A stretch of 64,000 nt of DNA from Ciceribacter lividus. GTDB lineage: Bacteria > Pseudomonadota > Alphaproteobacteria > Rhizobiales > Rhizobiaceae. This document shows, piece after piece, positions 16,624 through 26,420 of the stretch. Numbering within the stretch: the first letter of the stretch is position 1; each line of letters opens with the position of its first letter. The position numbers were made by a program, and so were the translations under genes. Under the pieces are notes generated by a model that was given only the letters and a program-made list of their open reading frames with translations, searched no databases and was not told the origin of the DNA. The stretch spans positions 41,592-105,591 of the forward strand of contig NZ_QPIX01000013.1 in NCBI RefSeq assembly GCF_003337715.1, given 5' to 3'.

Positions 16624-19008
16624 GTGACAAGCACCGATATCGCAATTCTGAAGTCCATCGAGAAGCAGGTCCTGTGGCTCGCCTGCTGGATGATCCACAA
16701 CGCCAATCACCTGCGCGAGAAGGGCGAGGTCAAGGTCGGCGGGCATCAGGCCTCCTCGGCCTCGATGGCCTCGATCCTGACGGCGCTCTATTTTCATGCG
16801 CTGCGCCCGGAAGATCGCGTTGCGGTCAAGCCGCATGCCTCGCCGGTGTTTCATGCCATCCAGTATCTGATGGGCAACCAGACGCGCGAGAAGCTCGAGA
16901 ATTTCCGTGGCTTCGGTGGCGCGCAGTCCTATCCGAGCCGCACCAAGGATATCGACGATGTCGATTTCTCCACCGGTTCGGTCGGCCTCGGCGTCGCCGT
17001 CACCGCCTTTGCCTCGATGGTGCAGGACTATATCGCCGCCAGACCCTGGGCGCAGAAGCGTCCACTCGGGCGGATGATCGCCCTGGTCGGTGATGCCGAA
17101 CTGGATGAAGGCAATGTCTACGAGTGCCTGCAGGAAGGCTGGAAGCATGATCTGCGCAATGCCTGGTGGGTCATCGATTACAATCGCCAGAGCCTCGACG
17201 GCGTGGTGCGCGAAGGTCTGTGGCAGCGCATCGAGGCCATTTTCAAGGCCTTCGGCTGGGATGTCGTCATCGTCAAATACGGCGCGCTGCAGAACGCCGC
17301 GTTCGCCGAGCCGGGTGGAGCGCGCCTGAAGGACTGGATCGACGCCTGCCCGAACCAGCTTTATGCAGCGCTGACCTTTCAGGGTGGGGCCGCGTGGCGG
17401 CGTCGGCTGCTCGACGAGATCGGCGACCAGGGCGATGTCACCGCGCTGATTGAGCGCCGATCCGACGCCGAACTGGCCGAACTCATGAACAATCTCGGCG
17501 GCCATTGCCTGGAGGCGCTGACCGATGTGTTCGACAGTATCGACCACGACCGGCCGACGGTCTTCCTGGCTTATACGATCAAGGGCTGGGGCACGCCGCT
17601 TGCCGGTCACAAGGACAATCATGCCGGCCTGATGACCACGAACCAGATGGCCGAGTTCCAGTCGGCAATGCAGGTTGCGCCCGGAACGGAATGGGACCTG
17701 TTTTCAACCATGGCCGACAGCAGCGATGCAAGGGCCTTCCTTTCCCGCGTGCCGTTCTTCGAGCCGGGGCCGCGACGCTTCAAGGCGGAGCGCATTGCGA
17801 CAGAGGGGCCGGTCCTGCTGGAGGACCGCGTTCTGTCCACCCAGGCCGGCTTCGGCAAGATCCTCGACGCTTTGGCCAAGACCGACACGGCACTCGCCGA
17901 CCGCATCGTGACCACCGCCCCGGATGTCACCGTCTCGACCAATCTCGGCCCCTGGGTCAACCGGCGTGGCCTGTTTGCGCGCGACGCGCGGGCCGATACC
18001 TTTCGCGACGAGCGGGTGCCGTCCGCGCAAAAATGGCATTTTTCGCCGGAGGGGCAGCATATCGAACTCGGCATTGCCGAGATGAATCTCTTCCTGCTGC
18101 TGGCCGCCGCCGGCCTTTCGCATTCGCTGTTCGGCGAGCGCCTGCTGCCGATCGGCACGGTCTATGATCCCTTCATCTGCCGCGGTCTCGATGCACTGAA
18201 CTATGCCTGCTATCAGGATGCCCGTTTCATGATCGTCGGCACGCCGTCCGGCATCACGCTTTCGCCGGAGGGCGGCGCGCATCAGTCGATCGCCACACCG
18301 CTGATCGGCATCAGCCAGGACGGGCTGGCGAGTTTCGAGCCGGCCTTCCTCGACGAACTCGCGATCATCATGGACTGGTCGTTCGACTATATGCAGCGCG
18401 ATGGCGACGGTCAGCCGGACGAGCGCACCTGGCTGCGCGACGAGACGGGCGGTTCGGTCTATCTGCGGCTGACGACACGACCGCTCGAACAGCCGGCGCC
18501 GCGTGGCGGTCCGGCTTTCCGCCAAGGCGTCATCGATGGCGGCTATTGGCTGAAGCCGCCGGGGCCGAATGCCGATGTCGTGCTGGTCTATCAGGGTTGC
18601 ATCGCGCCGGAAGTGATCGCGGCCGCCGGGCTGCTCGGCGAGAGCCGACGGGATATCGGCGTGCTGGCTGTGACATCCGCGGATCGCCTGAACGCCGGCT
18701 GGACCGCGGCCCAGCGGGCGCGGCGCCGCGGCGTCAGTCGGGCGTCCGGCCATGTCGAGACCTTGCTCGCCGGCCTTCCGTCCCATTGCACCCTGGTCAT
18801 CGTCACCGATGGACACCCAGCGGCGCTTGCCTGGCTGGGTGCCGTTCGCGGCCACCGGACGATACCGCTCGGGGTGGAGCATTTCGGCCAGACCGGCACG
18901 GTGCAGGACCTCTATCGGCACTATGGCATCGACAAGGCGGGTATCGTCAGGACGGTGTCGGGGTTGACGCGAGGGGCTGCGGTTTCCGAGCTTCTGCTAT
19001 GCCCATGA
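16624..19008 (+). CDS. Homodimeric E1 / transketolase-like thiamine-diphosphate enzyme
   Basis: This 794-residue ThDP protein resembles AceE-type pyruvate dehydrogenase E1 and transketolase. The N-terminal domain has VGGHQASSASMASILTALYFHAL, DFSTGSVGLGVAVTAFASMV and the ThDP/Mg motif VGDAELDEGNVYECLQEG (about residues 154-171) with a downstream DYNRQSLDG. The central pyrimidine-binding domain has the expected activating Glu in QHIELGIAEMNLFLLLAAAGLSHS (near 478). The C-terminal transketolase_C-like domain follows. The start is GTG at 16624 with GGGAG upstream. No E2/E3 genes are nearby. It is 134 bp after acdS, so it may process 2-oxobutyrate from ACC, but that is inference; the true substrate and acceptor are unknown. 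Confidence 0.82.
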   Translation: MTSTDIAILKSIEKQVLWLACWMIHNANHLREKGEVKVGGHQASSASMASILTALYFHALRPEDRVAVKPHASPVFHAIQYLMGNQTREKLENFRGFGGAQSYPSRTKDIDDVDFSTGSVGLGVAVTAFASMVQDYIAARPWAQKRPLGRMIALVGDAELDEGNVYECLQEGWKHDLRNAWWVIDYNRQSLDGVVREGLWQRIEAIFKAFGWDVVIVKYGALQNAAFAEPGGARLKDWIDACPNQLYAALTFQGGAAWRRRLLDEIGDQGDVTALIERRSDAELAELMNNLGGHCLEALTDVFDSIDHDRPTVFLAYTIKGWGTPLAGHKDNHAGLMTTNQMAEFQSAMQVAPGTEWDLFSTMADSSDARAFLSRVPFFEPGPRRFKAERIATEGPVLLEDRVLSTQAGFGKILDALAKTDTALADRIVTTAPDVTVSTNLGPWVNRRGLFARDARADTFRDERVPSAQKWHFSPEGQHIELGIAEMNLFLLLAAAGLSHSLFGERLLPIGTVYDPFICRGLDALNYACYQDARFMIVGTPSGITLSPEGGAHQSIATPLIGISQDGLASFEPAFLDELAIIMDWSFDYMQRDGDGQPDERTWLRDETGGSVYLRLTTRPLEQPAPRGGPAFRQGVIDGGYWLKPPGPNADVVLVYQGCIAPEVIAAAGLLGESRRDIGVLAVTSADRLNAGWTAAQRARRRGVSRASGHVETLLAGLPSHCTLVIVTDGHPAALAWLGAVRGHRTIPLGVEHFGQTGTVQDLYRHYGIDKAGIVRTVSGLTRGAAVSELLLCP

Positions 19009-19046
19009 GGTTCGGCGAGGCGGCTGCCCGAAATCGGCGGCAGGTT

Positions 19047-19739
19047 TCACGAGGCTTGCCGGTCGGCGATCTCGCGCTCTCCGCTCATCGATTGGCGGTA
19101 TTCCTCATAGATACTGCCCTGGACACGGATATGGTCGCGCATCACGGCATCGGCGCGCGCCGCATCGCCGGCTTCAAGGGCCAGCAGGATTTCGCGATGT
19201 TCCATCATCGACCGAGACAGGCGGTCGCCGAAGGAGAGCTGCGCCTGCCGGAAGGGCTTGAGGCGCCGGTGCAGGTTGGCGGCCTCCTCAGCCAGGAAGC
19301 CGTTGCCGGATGCCTCGTAGATCATGGTGTGAAACGTAGCGTTCTCGGCATAATAGCGCTTGTAGTCCTGCGCCTGAAGCGCCGCCTCGCAGGCGGAGGC
19401 GGCTTTGCGCAGAAGCAGCAGTTGTGCCTTGGTGATGCGGCCGGCCGCCAGCCGCGCGCACCAGGCTTCGACCTCCGCCATCACTTCGAACATTTCCACA
19501 AGACGGGTGAAATCGGGTTGGCGCACGAAGGCGCCGCGGTTGGGAATGAGCTCGACCAGTCCGGTGGCCGACAGAAGACGCAGCGCCTCACGAAGGGGCG
19601 TGCGCGATACGCCGAAATCCCGGGCGAGGCGCATTTCGTCGAGGCGCTCGCCATCCTTGAAATGCCCCTCGGCGATCATCGTCTCGATGCGCTCGTAAAG
19701 CACGTCGGCGGTCGGCGTTTTTGATGCGGGTGAATTCAT
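19047..19739 (-). CDS. GntR-family transcriptional regulator (FCD subfamily)
   Basis: This is a 230-residue regulator. The winged-helix part is VLYERIETMIAEGHFKDGERLDEMRLARDFGVSRTPLREALRLLSATGLVELIPNRGAFV, and the FCD domain includes ENATFHTMIYEASGNGFLAEEAANLHRRL and the late EHREILLALEAGDAARADAVMRDHI with the ligand histidines. The ATG at 19739 is preceded by GAGGAGCG; the longer frame to 19799 lacks this. It is divergent from the peptide ABC operon starting at 19914, with a TTGTATACAA palindrome between them, and most likely represses that operon. Confidence 0.9.
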   Translation of the reverse strand: MNSPASKTPTADVLYERIETMIAEGHFKDGERLDEMRLARDFGVSRTPLREALRLLSATGLVELIPNRGAFVRQPDFTRLVEMFEVMAEVEAWCARLAAGRITKAQLLLLRKAASACEAALQAQDYKRYYAENATFHTMIYEASGNGFLAEEAANLHRRLKPFRQAQLSFGDRLSRSMMEHREILLALEAGDAARADAVMRDHIRVQGSIYEEYRQSMSGEREIADRQAS

Positions 19740-19829
19740 ATCGCTCCTCCACACGCATTGTCGTGTGATCCGGGGGATTTGACAAGCGGACGTATGCAAT
19801 AATCGTGATGTGTGTGCAATCTAATAATA

Positions 19830-19839
19830 TTGTATACAA
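19830..19839. promoter_or_regulatory. Probable GntR operator
   Basis: TTGTATACAA is a perfect 10-bp palindrome in an AT-rich 174-bp gap between the divergent GntR and peptide-binding-protein genes. It resembles the half-sites of the operator at 4497-4514 near the other FCD regulator. Confidence 0.5.
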
Positions 19840-19913
19840 AGAATAAGAATGGAGTACAGTATAAATAGCTGTCAAGAAAGCCTAAATAATAGGCAAAATC
19901 AGAGGGAACGAGA

Positions 19914-21431
19914 ATGAAACTGACAATGACGGCGGCTACAGTCGCTCTTCTGCCCGCATTCCTGTTTGCCACCGCGGCCTGGGCCGGCAAGGCGGACGAT
20001 ACGGTCTCCATCGCGTTCGCGAAGGAACTCGAGCATGTCGATCCCTATTTCAACACCGCGCGCGAGGGCATCCTGCTCGGAAATGCCGCCTGGGACGGCC
20101 TTCTCTGTCGCAATCCGGCAACCGGAGAGTATGTCGGCAATCTGGCGACCAGCTGGACATGGGTGGATTCCACAACGCTGGAGCTCACGCTGCGAGAAGG
20201 CGTCAAGTTCCACAACGGCGAGGCCTTCGACGCCGATGATGTCGTCTACACGCTGAACTTCACCATCGACCCCAAGAACGGCGCCAAGAACAAGGTGGCG
20301 ACGGGATGGATCAAGCAGGCCGTAAAAATCGACCAGTTCAAGGTGCGCATCCTCACCAACGGGCCATTCCCGGCCGCCCTCGAATATCTGGCCGGCCCGG
20401 TCATCATCCATCCAGATGAATACTACAAAGCCGTCGGCCCGGCCGGCGTCGCCACCAAGCCGATCGGCACGGGTCCCTACAAATTCGAGAGCGTCGAACC
20501 CGGCAAGCATTTCGTGCTGAAGCGCAACGAGGACTATTTCGCCGCCGCCAAGCCGAAGGCCAAGGTCGGCACTATCGATATTCGCACCATCCCGGACATC
20601 AACACGCAGATGGCCGAGCTTTTCAACGGCACGATCGATCTGGTCTGGCAGGTGCCCTCCGACCAGGCCGGCAAGATGGCGGGCCGGGACGGCTTCCAGG
20701 TGATCAATGCCCCGACCATGCGCGTCGGCTATCTCTCGCTCGATGCGGCCGGTCGCTCGGGCGACAAGAACCCGATGACGAATCTCAAGGTCCGGCAGGC
20801 GATCTACCATGCGATCAACCGCGACGGTATCGTCGAAGCGCTGATGAAGGGCACGACGGAAGTGATCAACAGCGCCTGCTCGCCCAGCCAGTTCGGCTGC
20901 GACAAGGCTGTTACGACCTATGCCTACGATCCGGCGAAGGCCAAGGCGCTGCTGGCGGAAGCCGGCTATCCCGACGGTTTCGAGATTGAACTCTATGCCT
21001 ATCGCGACCGACCGCTGGCCGAAGCGATGATCGGCATGCTGGCCGAGATCGGCGTCAAGGCCAACCTCAACTACATGCAATACGCGGCGCTGCGCGAAAA
21101 ACGCATCAAGGAAGGCGTGCCGATCTCCTTCTTGACCTGGGGTTCCAACTCGATTGCCGATGTCTCGGCCATTACCAGCGAGTTCTTCACCATGGGCGGC
21201 GAAGATGACGCCCGCGACAAGAGCCTGTCCGATCTGCTGGAAAAGGCCGATTCCTCGATCGATCCGGCCGAGCGCAAGACGCTCTATACCCAGGCGCTGT
21301 CGGTGATCGCCGACAAGGCCTATTGGGTGCCGTTGTGGAACTACTCCACCAACTACGTCATGAGCGGCGAAATCGCCTTCACCCCGACCCCGGATGAGTT
21401 GGTCCGCTTCTACGAAATCGGCTGGAAGTAA
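19914..21431 (+). CDS. Peptide/opine ABC transporter binding protein (SBP_bac_5)
   Basis: This 505-residue periplasmic binding protein is of the DppA/OppA class. The signal peptide MKLTMTAATVALLPAFLFAT ends with cleavage expected after AWAG. The mature protein starts DDTVSIAFAKELEHVDPYFNTAREG and carries LTLREGVKFHNGEAFDADDVVYTLNF, the family signature, and NLKVRQAIYHAINRDGIVEALMKG. AGAGGGAACGAG precedes the ATG. It is the first gene of an operon with two permeases, a double ATPase, an M20 peptidase, an exporter and an amidase, suggesting a peptide or N-acyl amino-acid substrate. Confidence 0.93.
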   Translation: MKLTMTAATVALLPAFLFATAAWAGKADDTVSIAFAKELEHVDPYFNTAREGILLGNAAWDGLLCRNPATGEYVGNLATSWTWVDSTTLELTLREGVKFHNGEAFDADDVVYTLNFTIDPKNGAKNKVATGWIKQAVKIDQFKVRILTNGPFPAALEYLAGPVIIHPDEYYKAVGPAGVATKPIGTGPYKFESVEPGKHFVLKRNEDYFAAAKPKAKVGTIDIRTIPDINTQMAELFNGTIDLVWQVPSDQAGKMAGRDGFQVINAPTMRVGYLSLDAAGRSGDKNPMTNLKVRQAIYHAINRDGIVEALMKGTTEVINSACSPSQFGCDKAVTTYAYDPAKAKALLAEAGYPDGFEIELYAYRDRPLAEAMIGMLAEIGVKANLNYMQYAALREKRIKEGVPISFLTWGSNSIADVSAITSEFFTMGGEDDARDKSLSDLLEKADSSIDPAERKTLYTQALSVIADKAYWVPLWNYSTNYVMSGEIAFTPTPDELVRFYEIGWK

Positions 21432-21444
21432 CATCTGTATCCCT

Positions 21445-21476
21445 GGGCCGGGAGGCTGTTCAGCGGCGCCCGGCCC
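21445..21476 (+). terminator. Intercistronic hairpin after the peptide-binding-protein gene
   Basis: An 8-bp GC-only stem (GGGCCGGG and CCCGGCCC, 16-base loop) begins 13 bases after the binding-protein stop, in the 117-bp gap before the permease. No T-run follows. It has the same placement as the stems after the binding-protein genes at 2855 and 10271. Confidence 0.45.
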
Positions 21477-21548
21477 GGATTCGAGCTTCTTGTTTTAGAG
21501 GCATGTCGAGATCGCGGAGCCGCAAGGCCGCCTGCTTGAGGGTTTCAG

Positions 21549-22466
21549 ATGTTGAAATTTGTCCTGACCAAGATTGGCATGGCGGCGCTGGTTGCGCTGA
21601 CGGTGTCCTTCATCAGTTTCATTCTTCTGTTCATGGCCGGCGATCCGGCGATCGCCATTGCCGGCGAGGGGGCTTCAGGAGAGGTGGTCGCGGCGATCCG
21701 CAGCCAATACGGTTTCGACCGGCCATTGCTCGTTCAGTATGCCGACTGGCTGATGCGCGCGCTCTCCGGTGATTTCGGCATGAGCTACTATTTCAAGACC
21801 CCGGTCTCGGGCATGATCGCCGAACGGCTGCCTGTCACCATGACCATCGGCTTTCTCGGCATGAGCTTCGCCCTGCTGCTCGCCATTCCCATGGGGGTTG
21901 TGGCCGCCGCCTTTCCCAACACGTTGATCGACCGGCTGGCGCTCGGCGTAGCCGTCGTCGGACAGGCGATCCCGAGCTTCTGGTTCGGCCTTATCCTGAT
22001 CGTTGTCTTCTCGGTCAATCTGGGATGGGTGCCGGCCTCGGGAACGCGGCAATGGACCGGCTATATCCTGCCGATGATCGTGCTCGGCTACTTCGCGACG
22101 CCGGCTATCATGCGGCTTACACGGGCGGGCATGCTGGAAGTGCTGTCGGCGGACTACATCCGCACGGCAAGAGCCAAGGGCATCAAGCCACGCCGGGTTC
22201 TGTTCAAGCACGCGCTGCGCAATGCCATCATCCCGGTGGTCAGCCTGGCGGCGGTGCAGCTCGGCTTTATGTTCGGCGGGTCGGTCGTGGTGGAAACCAT
22301 CTTCGCGCTGCATGGTGCCGGTTACCTCGCCTGGGAATCGATCTCCCGTAATGATCTGCCGACGATGCAGGCGCTCATCCTGATCTTCGCGATGTTCTAC
22401 ATCGCTTTCACGTTCCTCGCCGATGTCTTGAACGCATGGCTCGATCCCCGCTTGAGGACTGCCTGA
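21549..22466 (+). CDS. Peptide ABC transporter permease (DppB type)
   Basis: This 305-residue inner-membrane permease starts MLKFVLTKIGMAALVALTVSFISFILLFMAGDP, the standard DppB N-terminal segment, and includes RSQYGFDRPLLVQYADWLMRALSGDFGMSY and the coupling loop YIRTARAKGIKPRRVLFKHALRNAIIPVVSLAAVQLGFMFGGSVVVETIF. About six membrane segments are expected. It pairs with the DppC-type protein whose start lies one base after its stop. Confidence 0.92.
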   Translation: MLKFVLTKIGMAALVALTVSFISFILLFMAGDPAIAIAGEGASGEVVAAIRSQYGFDRPLLVQYADWLMRALSGDFGMSYYFKTPVSGMIAERLPVTMTIGFLGMSFALLLAIPMGVVAAAFPNTLIDRLALGVAVVGQAIPSFWFGLILIVVFSVNLGWVPASGTRQWTGYILPMIVLGYFATPAIMRLTRAGMLEVLSADYIRTARAKGIKPRRVLFKHALRNAIIPVVSLAAVQLGFMFGGSVVVETIFALHGAGYLAWESISRNDLPTMQALILIFAMFYIAFTFLADVLNAWLDPRLRTA

Positions 22467-22467
22467 C

Positions 22468-23370
22468 ATGAACAACACGTCCCTCACCATCAACCCCGGA
22501 CTTCGCGCGGCATCGCCGACTCCATCCCGTCTGCTGGCCCGCAAGGCGCTGAAACATCGCGGCTTCATGGTCGGCTTCCTGATCCTGCTGTTTGTTGGCC
22601 TTACCGCCCTTTTCGCGCCGCTGATCGCCCCATACGATCCCTACAAGCAGGATCTGCTGGCGCGGCTTGCTCCGCCGGTGTTCCTGGGCGGCGACTGGAA
22701 GCACCTGCTCGGCACCGATGCGCTGGGCCGGGACTACCTGTCGCGGCTGATCTATGGGGCCCGCGTCTCCCTGCTGATCGGCTTTACCGCGGCCCTGATT
22801 TCCGCCGTGATCGGCACGACGCTCGGTATTCTCGGCGGCTATTTCGGCGGCAAGGTCGATGCGGTGGTCATGTTCATCGTCTCGGTCCGGCTGGCCTTGC
22901 CGGCGACGCTGGTGGCGCTGGCCGTGGTGGCGCTGTTCGGCGGATCGCTGACCGTCGTCGTGTCTGTGCTTGGACTGCTGCTTTGGGACCGTTTCGCGGT
23001 CGTGCTGCGCAGCGCCACGATGCAGGTGCGGCAGATGGACTATATCGCCGCAGCCGAAGTTTTGGGCGCCAGCCTGCCGCGTATCCTGCTCAAGGATGTG
23101 CTGCCGAATGTGATGAACCAGCTGATCGTCATCGTCACGCTCGAAATGGCCCATGCCATCATCCTGGAGTCGGCACTGTCCTTCCTCGGGCTTGGCGTGC
23201 AGCCGCCCACACCGTCCTGGGGGCTGATGATTTCCGAAGGCAAGGAAATGCTGCTGTTTGAAAGCTGGCTGATCACCATTCCCGGTATCGCTCTGTTCAT
23301 CCTGGTCTTTTCCATCAACATGCTGGGCGACGGCATTCGCGACGTGACCGCGCCGGAGGGCAGGAACTGA
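22468..23370 (+). CDS. Peptide ABC transporter permease (DppC type)
   Basis: This 300-residue permease has an N-terminal cytoplasmic tail, a first membrane segment ([27 protein letters not shown]), [27 protein letters not shown], and the coupling loop [52 protein letters not shown]. It ends with the family tail [20 protein letters not shown]. Its stop overlaps the ATPase start (TGATG), consistent with a coupled operon. Confidence 0.92.
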   Translation: MNNTSLTINPGLRAASPTPSRLLARKALKHRGFMVGFLILLFVGLTALFAPLIAPYDPYKQDLLARLAPPVFLGGDWKHLLGTDALGRDYLSRLIYGARVSLLIGFTAALISAVIGTTLGILGGYFGGKVDAVVMFIVSVRLALPATLVALAVVALFGGSLTVVVSVLGLLLWDRFAVVLRSATMQVRQMDYIAAAEVLGASLPRILLKDVLPNVMNQLIVIVTLEMAHAIILESALSFLGLGVQPPTPSWGLMISEGKEMLLFESWLITIPGIALFILVFSINMLGDGIRDVTAPEGRN

Positions 23371-25025
23371 TGACCCACACAGCCACACCCGTCCTGTCGA
23401 TCCGCAACCTGACGATAGACTTGCCGAAGGGCGGCGATCGCCCGCATGCCGTCAGCAACCTGTCGCTCGACATCCACGAGAAGGAAATCCTCTGCATCGT
23501 CGGGGAATCCGGTTCCGGAAAGTCGATCACGTCCTTTGCCGCCATGGGCCTTCTGCCGAAAGTCCTGAAACCGTCGGCGGGCGAAATCCTCTTTGAAGGC
23601 CGCGACGTGCTGAAGCTGTCCGAGGCCGAGCATGCCGGTTTGCGCGGCAGCCGCATGGGCATGATCTTCCAGGAGCCGATGAGCGCGCTCAACCCGTGCT
23701 ACACGGTCGGCAACCAGATCGAGGAGGTCTTCGAGGCGCATGCGCAAATGTCCAGGGCCGAGCGTCGGGCCCGCACATTGGCGCTTCTCAAGGAAGTGCG
23801 TCTTCCCGATCCCGAACGCCTCTACCATGCCTATCCGCATCAATTGTCGGGCGGTCAGCGCCAGCGCATCGTCATTGCCATTGCGCTCGCCATGGAGCCG
23901 CGCCTGCTGATCGCCGACGAACCGACGACGGCGCTCGACGTGACGACGCAGGCGCAGATCCTCGACATGTTCAAGGCGCTGAAGGAAAGCCGCAAGGCGG
24001 GCATCCTGTTCGTCACCCATGATTTCGACGTGGTGGCGGAACTCGCCGATCGCGTCCTGGTCATGCAGAAGGGCGTGGTCGTGGAGCAGGGCACCGCCGA
24101 ACAGGTGCTCAACAACCCAAGCCATCCCTATACGCGCATGCTGATCGATGCGGTGCCGAAACGTCATGGCATCAAGGGCAATCCTGATATGTCCGGGCCA
24201 ATCGCGCTTAGGGTCGCCGGCATCGAAAAGACCTATTCGACCGCCCGGACCATGTTCAAGTCGGCCCGCAAGGTGCATGCCGTCAAGCCGACGGACTTTA
24301 CCGTTCTGGAAGGCCAGACGCTGGGCATCGTCGGGGAATCCGGCTCCGGCAAGACGACGCTGGTGCGGTGCCTGATGGGGCTTGTGGAGCCTGACGAAGG
24401 GTCCGTCTGGATCGGCAGTTCGAGGCTGGATACGACCACGGCCGCGGGTCGCCGCGATTTCAGGAAACATATCCAGATCGTCTTTCAGGATCCTTATGGC
24501 TCGCTCAATCCGCGCCGCAAGATTGGCGACCTGCTGGTCGAGGGGCCAGTCAATTTCAGCGTGCCGCGAAGCCAAGCCATGGAAAAGGCCCGAGCACTTC
24601 TGAAGATCGTCCGGCTGGAGGAGGATGCGCTCGACCGGTATCCGGCACAGTTTTCCGGCGGCCAGCGTCAGCGCATCTCGATTGCCCGCGCCCTGATGGT
24701 CGAGCCGAAAATCCTGATCGCCGACGAGGCCGTGTCGGCGCTCGACGTATCCGTGCAGAAGGACGTGCTGAAGCTGCTCGATGACATTCGCAAGGCCGTT
24801 GGCCTGACGGTGATTTTCATCACCCACGATCTGCGTGTGGCGGCCGAGATTTCCGACCATATCCTCGTCATGTCGAAAGGCGAGGTGGTGGAATATGGCA
24901 CGGTCGACGACGTTTTCGGCAATCCGCAACATTCCTATACGCGCCAACTGCTCGCCGCCATGCCTGGCCGCGGCTGGGAGGCGCCAGATATGGCAGCGCT
25001 TGGGCCTGCCGACGCAGCGAGGTAA
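23370..25025 (+). CDS. Peptide ABC transporter double ATPase (DppD-DppF fusion)
   Basis: This 551-residue protein has two complete nucleotide-binding domains in one chain. Domain 1 has Walker A GESGSGKS (about residues 45-52), [14 protein letters not shown] and Walker [13 protein letters not shown]. Domain 2 has GESGSGKT (about 317-324), [14 protein letters not shown] and a Walker [13 protein letters not shown] in which the usual Pro-Thr is Ala-Val, still with the catalytic Glu. The oligopeptide-transporter extension [17 protein letters not shown] follows domain 1, and [17 protein letters not shown] follows domain 2. It powers the two permeases upstream. Confidence 0.93.
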   Translation: MTHTATPVLSIRNLTIDLPKGGDRPHAVSNLSLDIHEKEILCIVGESGSGKSITSFAAMGLLPKVLKPSAGEILFEGRDVLKLSEAEHAGLRGSRMGMIFQEPMSALNPCYTVGNQIEEVFEAHAQMSRAERRARTLALLKEVRLPDPERLYHAYPHQLSGGQRQRIVIAIALAMEPRLLIADEPTTALDVTTQAQILDMFKALKESRKAGILFVTHDFDVVAELADRVLVMQKGVVVEQGTAEQVLNNPSHPYTRMLIDAVPKRHGIKGNPDMSGPIALRVAGIEKTYSTARTMFKSARKVHAVKPTDFTVLEGQTLGIVGESGSGKTTLVRCLMGLVEPDEGSVWIGSSRLDTTTAAGRRDFRKHIQIVFQDPYGSLNPRRKIGDLLVEGPVNFSVPRSQAMEKARALLKIVRLEEDALDRYPAQFSGGQRQRISIARALMVEPKILIADEAVSALDVSVQKDVLKLLDDIRKAVGLTVIFITHDLRVAAEISDHILVMSKGEVVEYGTVDDVFGNPQHSYTRQLLAAMPGRGWEAPDMAALGPADAAR

Positions 25026-26417
25026 ATGCATTCCATGGACAGAACACAATTGATCGAAGCCGCCGCCCACTATGTCGATGACGGAGGGCTGGTCGCGGAT
25101 CTGGCCGCCCTCGTGGCGCGCCGCTCCGTCAGCCAGTCGGAAGGGCGGCGGGAGGATCTCTACGCCTATCTGCAGGAGGACATGCAGCCACTGCTGTCGG
25201 CCATGGGCTTTGCCGTCGAGATTTTCGACAATCCCCGCGAGGGTGGCGCTCCGCTGCTGATCGCCAGCCGCATCGAGGAGGAGAGCCTGCCGACGATTCT
25301 GGTCTATGGGCATGGCGATGTCTGCAACGGAGAGGCCCATCGCTGGCGGGAGGGCCTCGAGCCCTTCACCCTGATCCGGGAGGGCGACAAGCTCTATGGC
25401 CGCGGCACGGCCGACAACAAGATCCAGCATCTCATCAACATCAAGGCGCTGGAACTGCTGATCCGCGAAAAGGGCCGGCTCGGTTTCAATGCCAGGATCG
25501 TTCTTGAAATGGCCGAGGAGACCGGTTCCTTCGGGCTGCGCGAATTCTTCACGGCCAACCGGGAGCGGCTGGTGGCCGATGTGCTGATCGCCTCGGACGG
25601 CCCGCGTCTGGCGGTCGACACGCCGACCATGTTCATGGGGTCGCGCGGCGGCATGTCGATCAACCTGATGGTCGATCTGCGGGACGGCGATCACCATTCC
25701 GGCAATTTCGGCGGACTGCTGGCCGATCCCGCCATCATCCTGGCCCAGGCAATCTCGACGATCACCGATGCGCGCGGCCAGATACAAATTCCCGAATGGC
25801 GCCCGACCAGCCTGACGCCCGATATCCGCGCCACGCTCAGTGATCTGCCGCCGTGCCGTCACGATGCCGAATGGGGCGAGAGCGACCTGACGCCGAGCGA
25901 GCGCGTCTTCGGCTGGAATTCCTTTGCCGTGCTCGCCATGTCGTGCGGCAATATCGATGCGCCGCAGAATGCCATTTCGGGCTCGGCGCGGGCCACCTGC
26001 CAGTTGCGCTTCGTCGTCGGCACCGACATCAACGACATCATTCCCGCCCTGCGCCGTCATCTCGATGCCCATGGTTTTCCCATGGTCGAGGTAAGCCCCG
26101 CTCGCGGCGAAGCCTTCCGGGCCACCCGTTTTTCACCGGATCATCCCTGGGTGCGTTTTGTCGAAAACTCGCTCACGCGGACGGCGGGAAGGCGGCCGCA
26201 TGTCTTGCCCAATCTGGCTGGTTCGCTGCCCAACGATGCCTTTACCGACATCCTTGGTCTGCCGACGATCTGGATTCCGCACTCCCATGCCGAATGCGGC
26301 CAGCACGGCCCCAACGAGCATGCGCTGGTGCCGATTGCCCGTGAAGGCATGCAAATCATGACGGCGCTGTTCCTCGATATCGCCGAGAATGCCAAAAGCC
26401 TGAAGCAGATTGCCTGA
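25026..26417 (+). CDS. M20-family metallopeptidase / amidohydrolase
   Basis: This 463-residue zinc hydrolase of the M20 (CPG2/ArgE/DapE) family has VYGHGDVCNGEAHRW (His-x-Asp, first metal site), YGRGTADNKIQHLIN (bridging Asp), LEMAEETGSFG (catalytic and metal Glu pair), ASDGPR and the late metal His in IWIPHSHAECGQHGPNEH, so the active site is complete. It probably releases an amino acid from a peptide or N-acyl amino acid taken up by the ABC system encoded just upstream; its start follows the ATPase stop directly. An ATG at 25035 is a possible alternative start. Confidence 0.88.
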   Translation: MHSMDRTQLIEAAAHYVDDGGLVADLAALVARRSVSQSEGRREDLYAYLQEDMQPLLSAMGFAVEIFDNPREGGAPLLIASRIEEESLPTILVYGHGDVCNGEAHRWREGLEPFTLIREGDKLYGRGTADNKIQHLINIKALELLIREKGRLGFNARIVLEMAEETGSFGLREFFTANRERLVADVLIASDGPRLAVDTPTMFMGSRGGMSINLMVDLRDGDHHSGNFGGLLADPAIILAQAISTITDARGQIQIPEWRPTSLTPDIRATLSDLPPCRHDAEWGESDLTPSERVFGWNSFAVLAMSCGNIDAPQNAISGSARATCQLRFVVGTDINDIIPALRRHLDAHGFPMVEVSPARGEAFRATRFSPDHPWVRFVENSLTRTAGRRPHVLPNLAGSLPNDAFTDILGLPTIWIPHSHAECGQHGPNEHALVPIAREGMQIMTALFLDIAENAKSLKQIA

Positions 26418-26420
26418 TCG

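Noticed and set aside
23040..26072. A 1010-codon open frame on the minus strand opposite the peptide transporter genes
   Set aside because: It overlaps three well-supported plus-strand genes (ATPase, peptidase, permease) and has no recognisable domain. High-GC codon use in the real genes creates such mirror frames.
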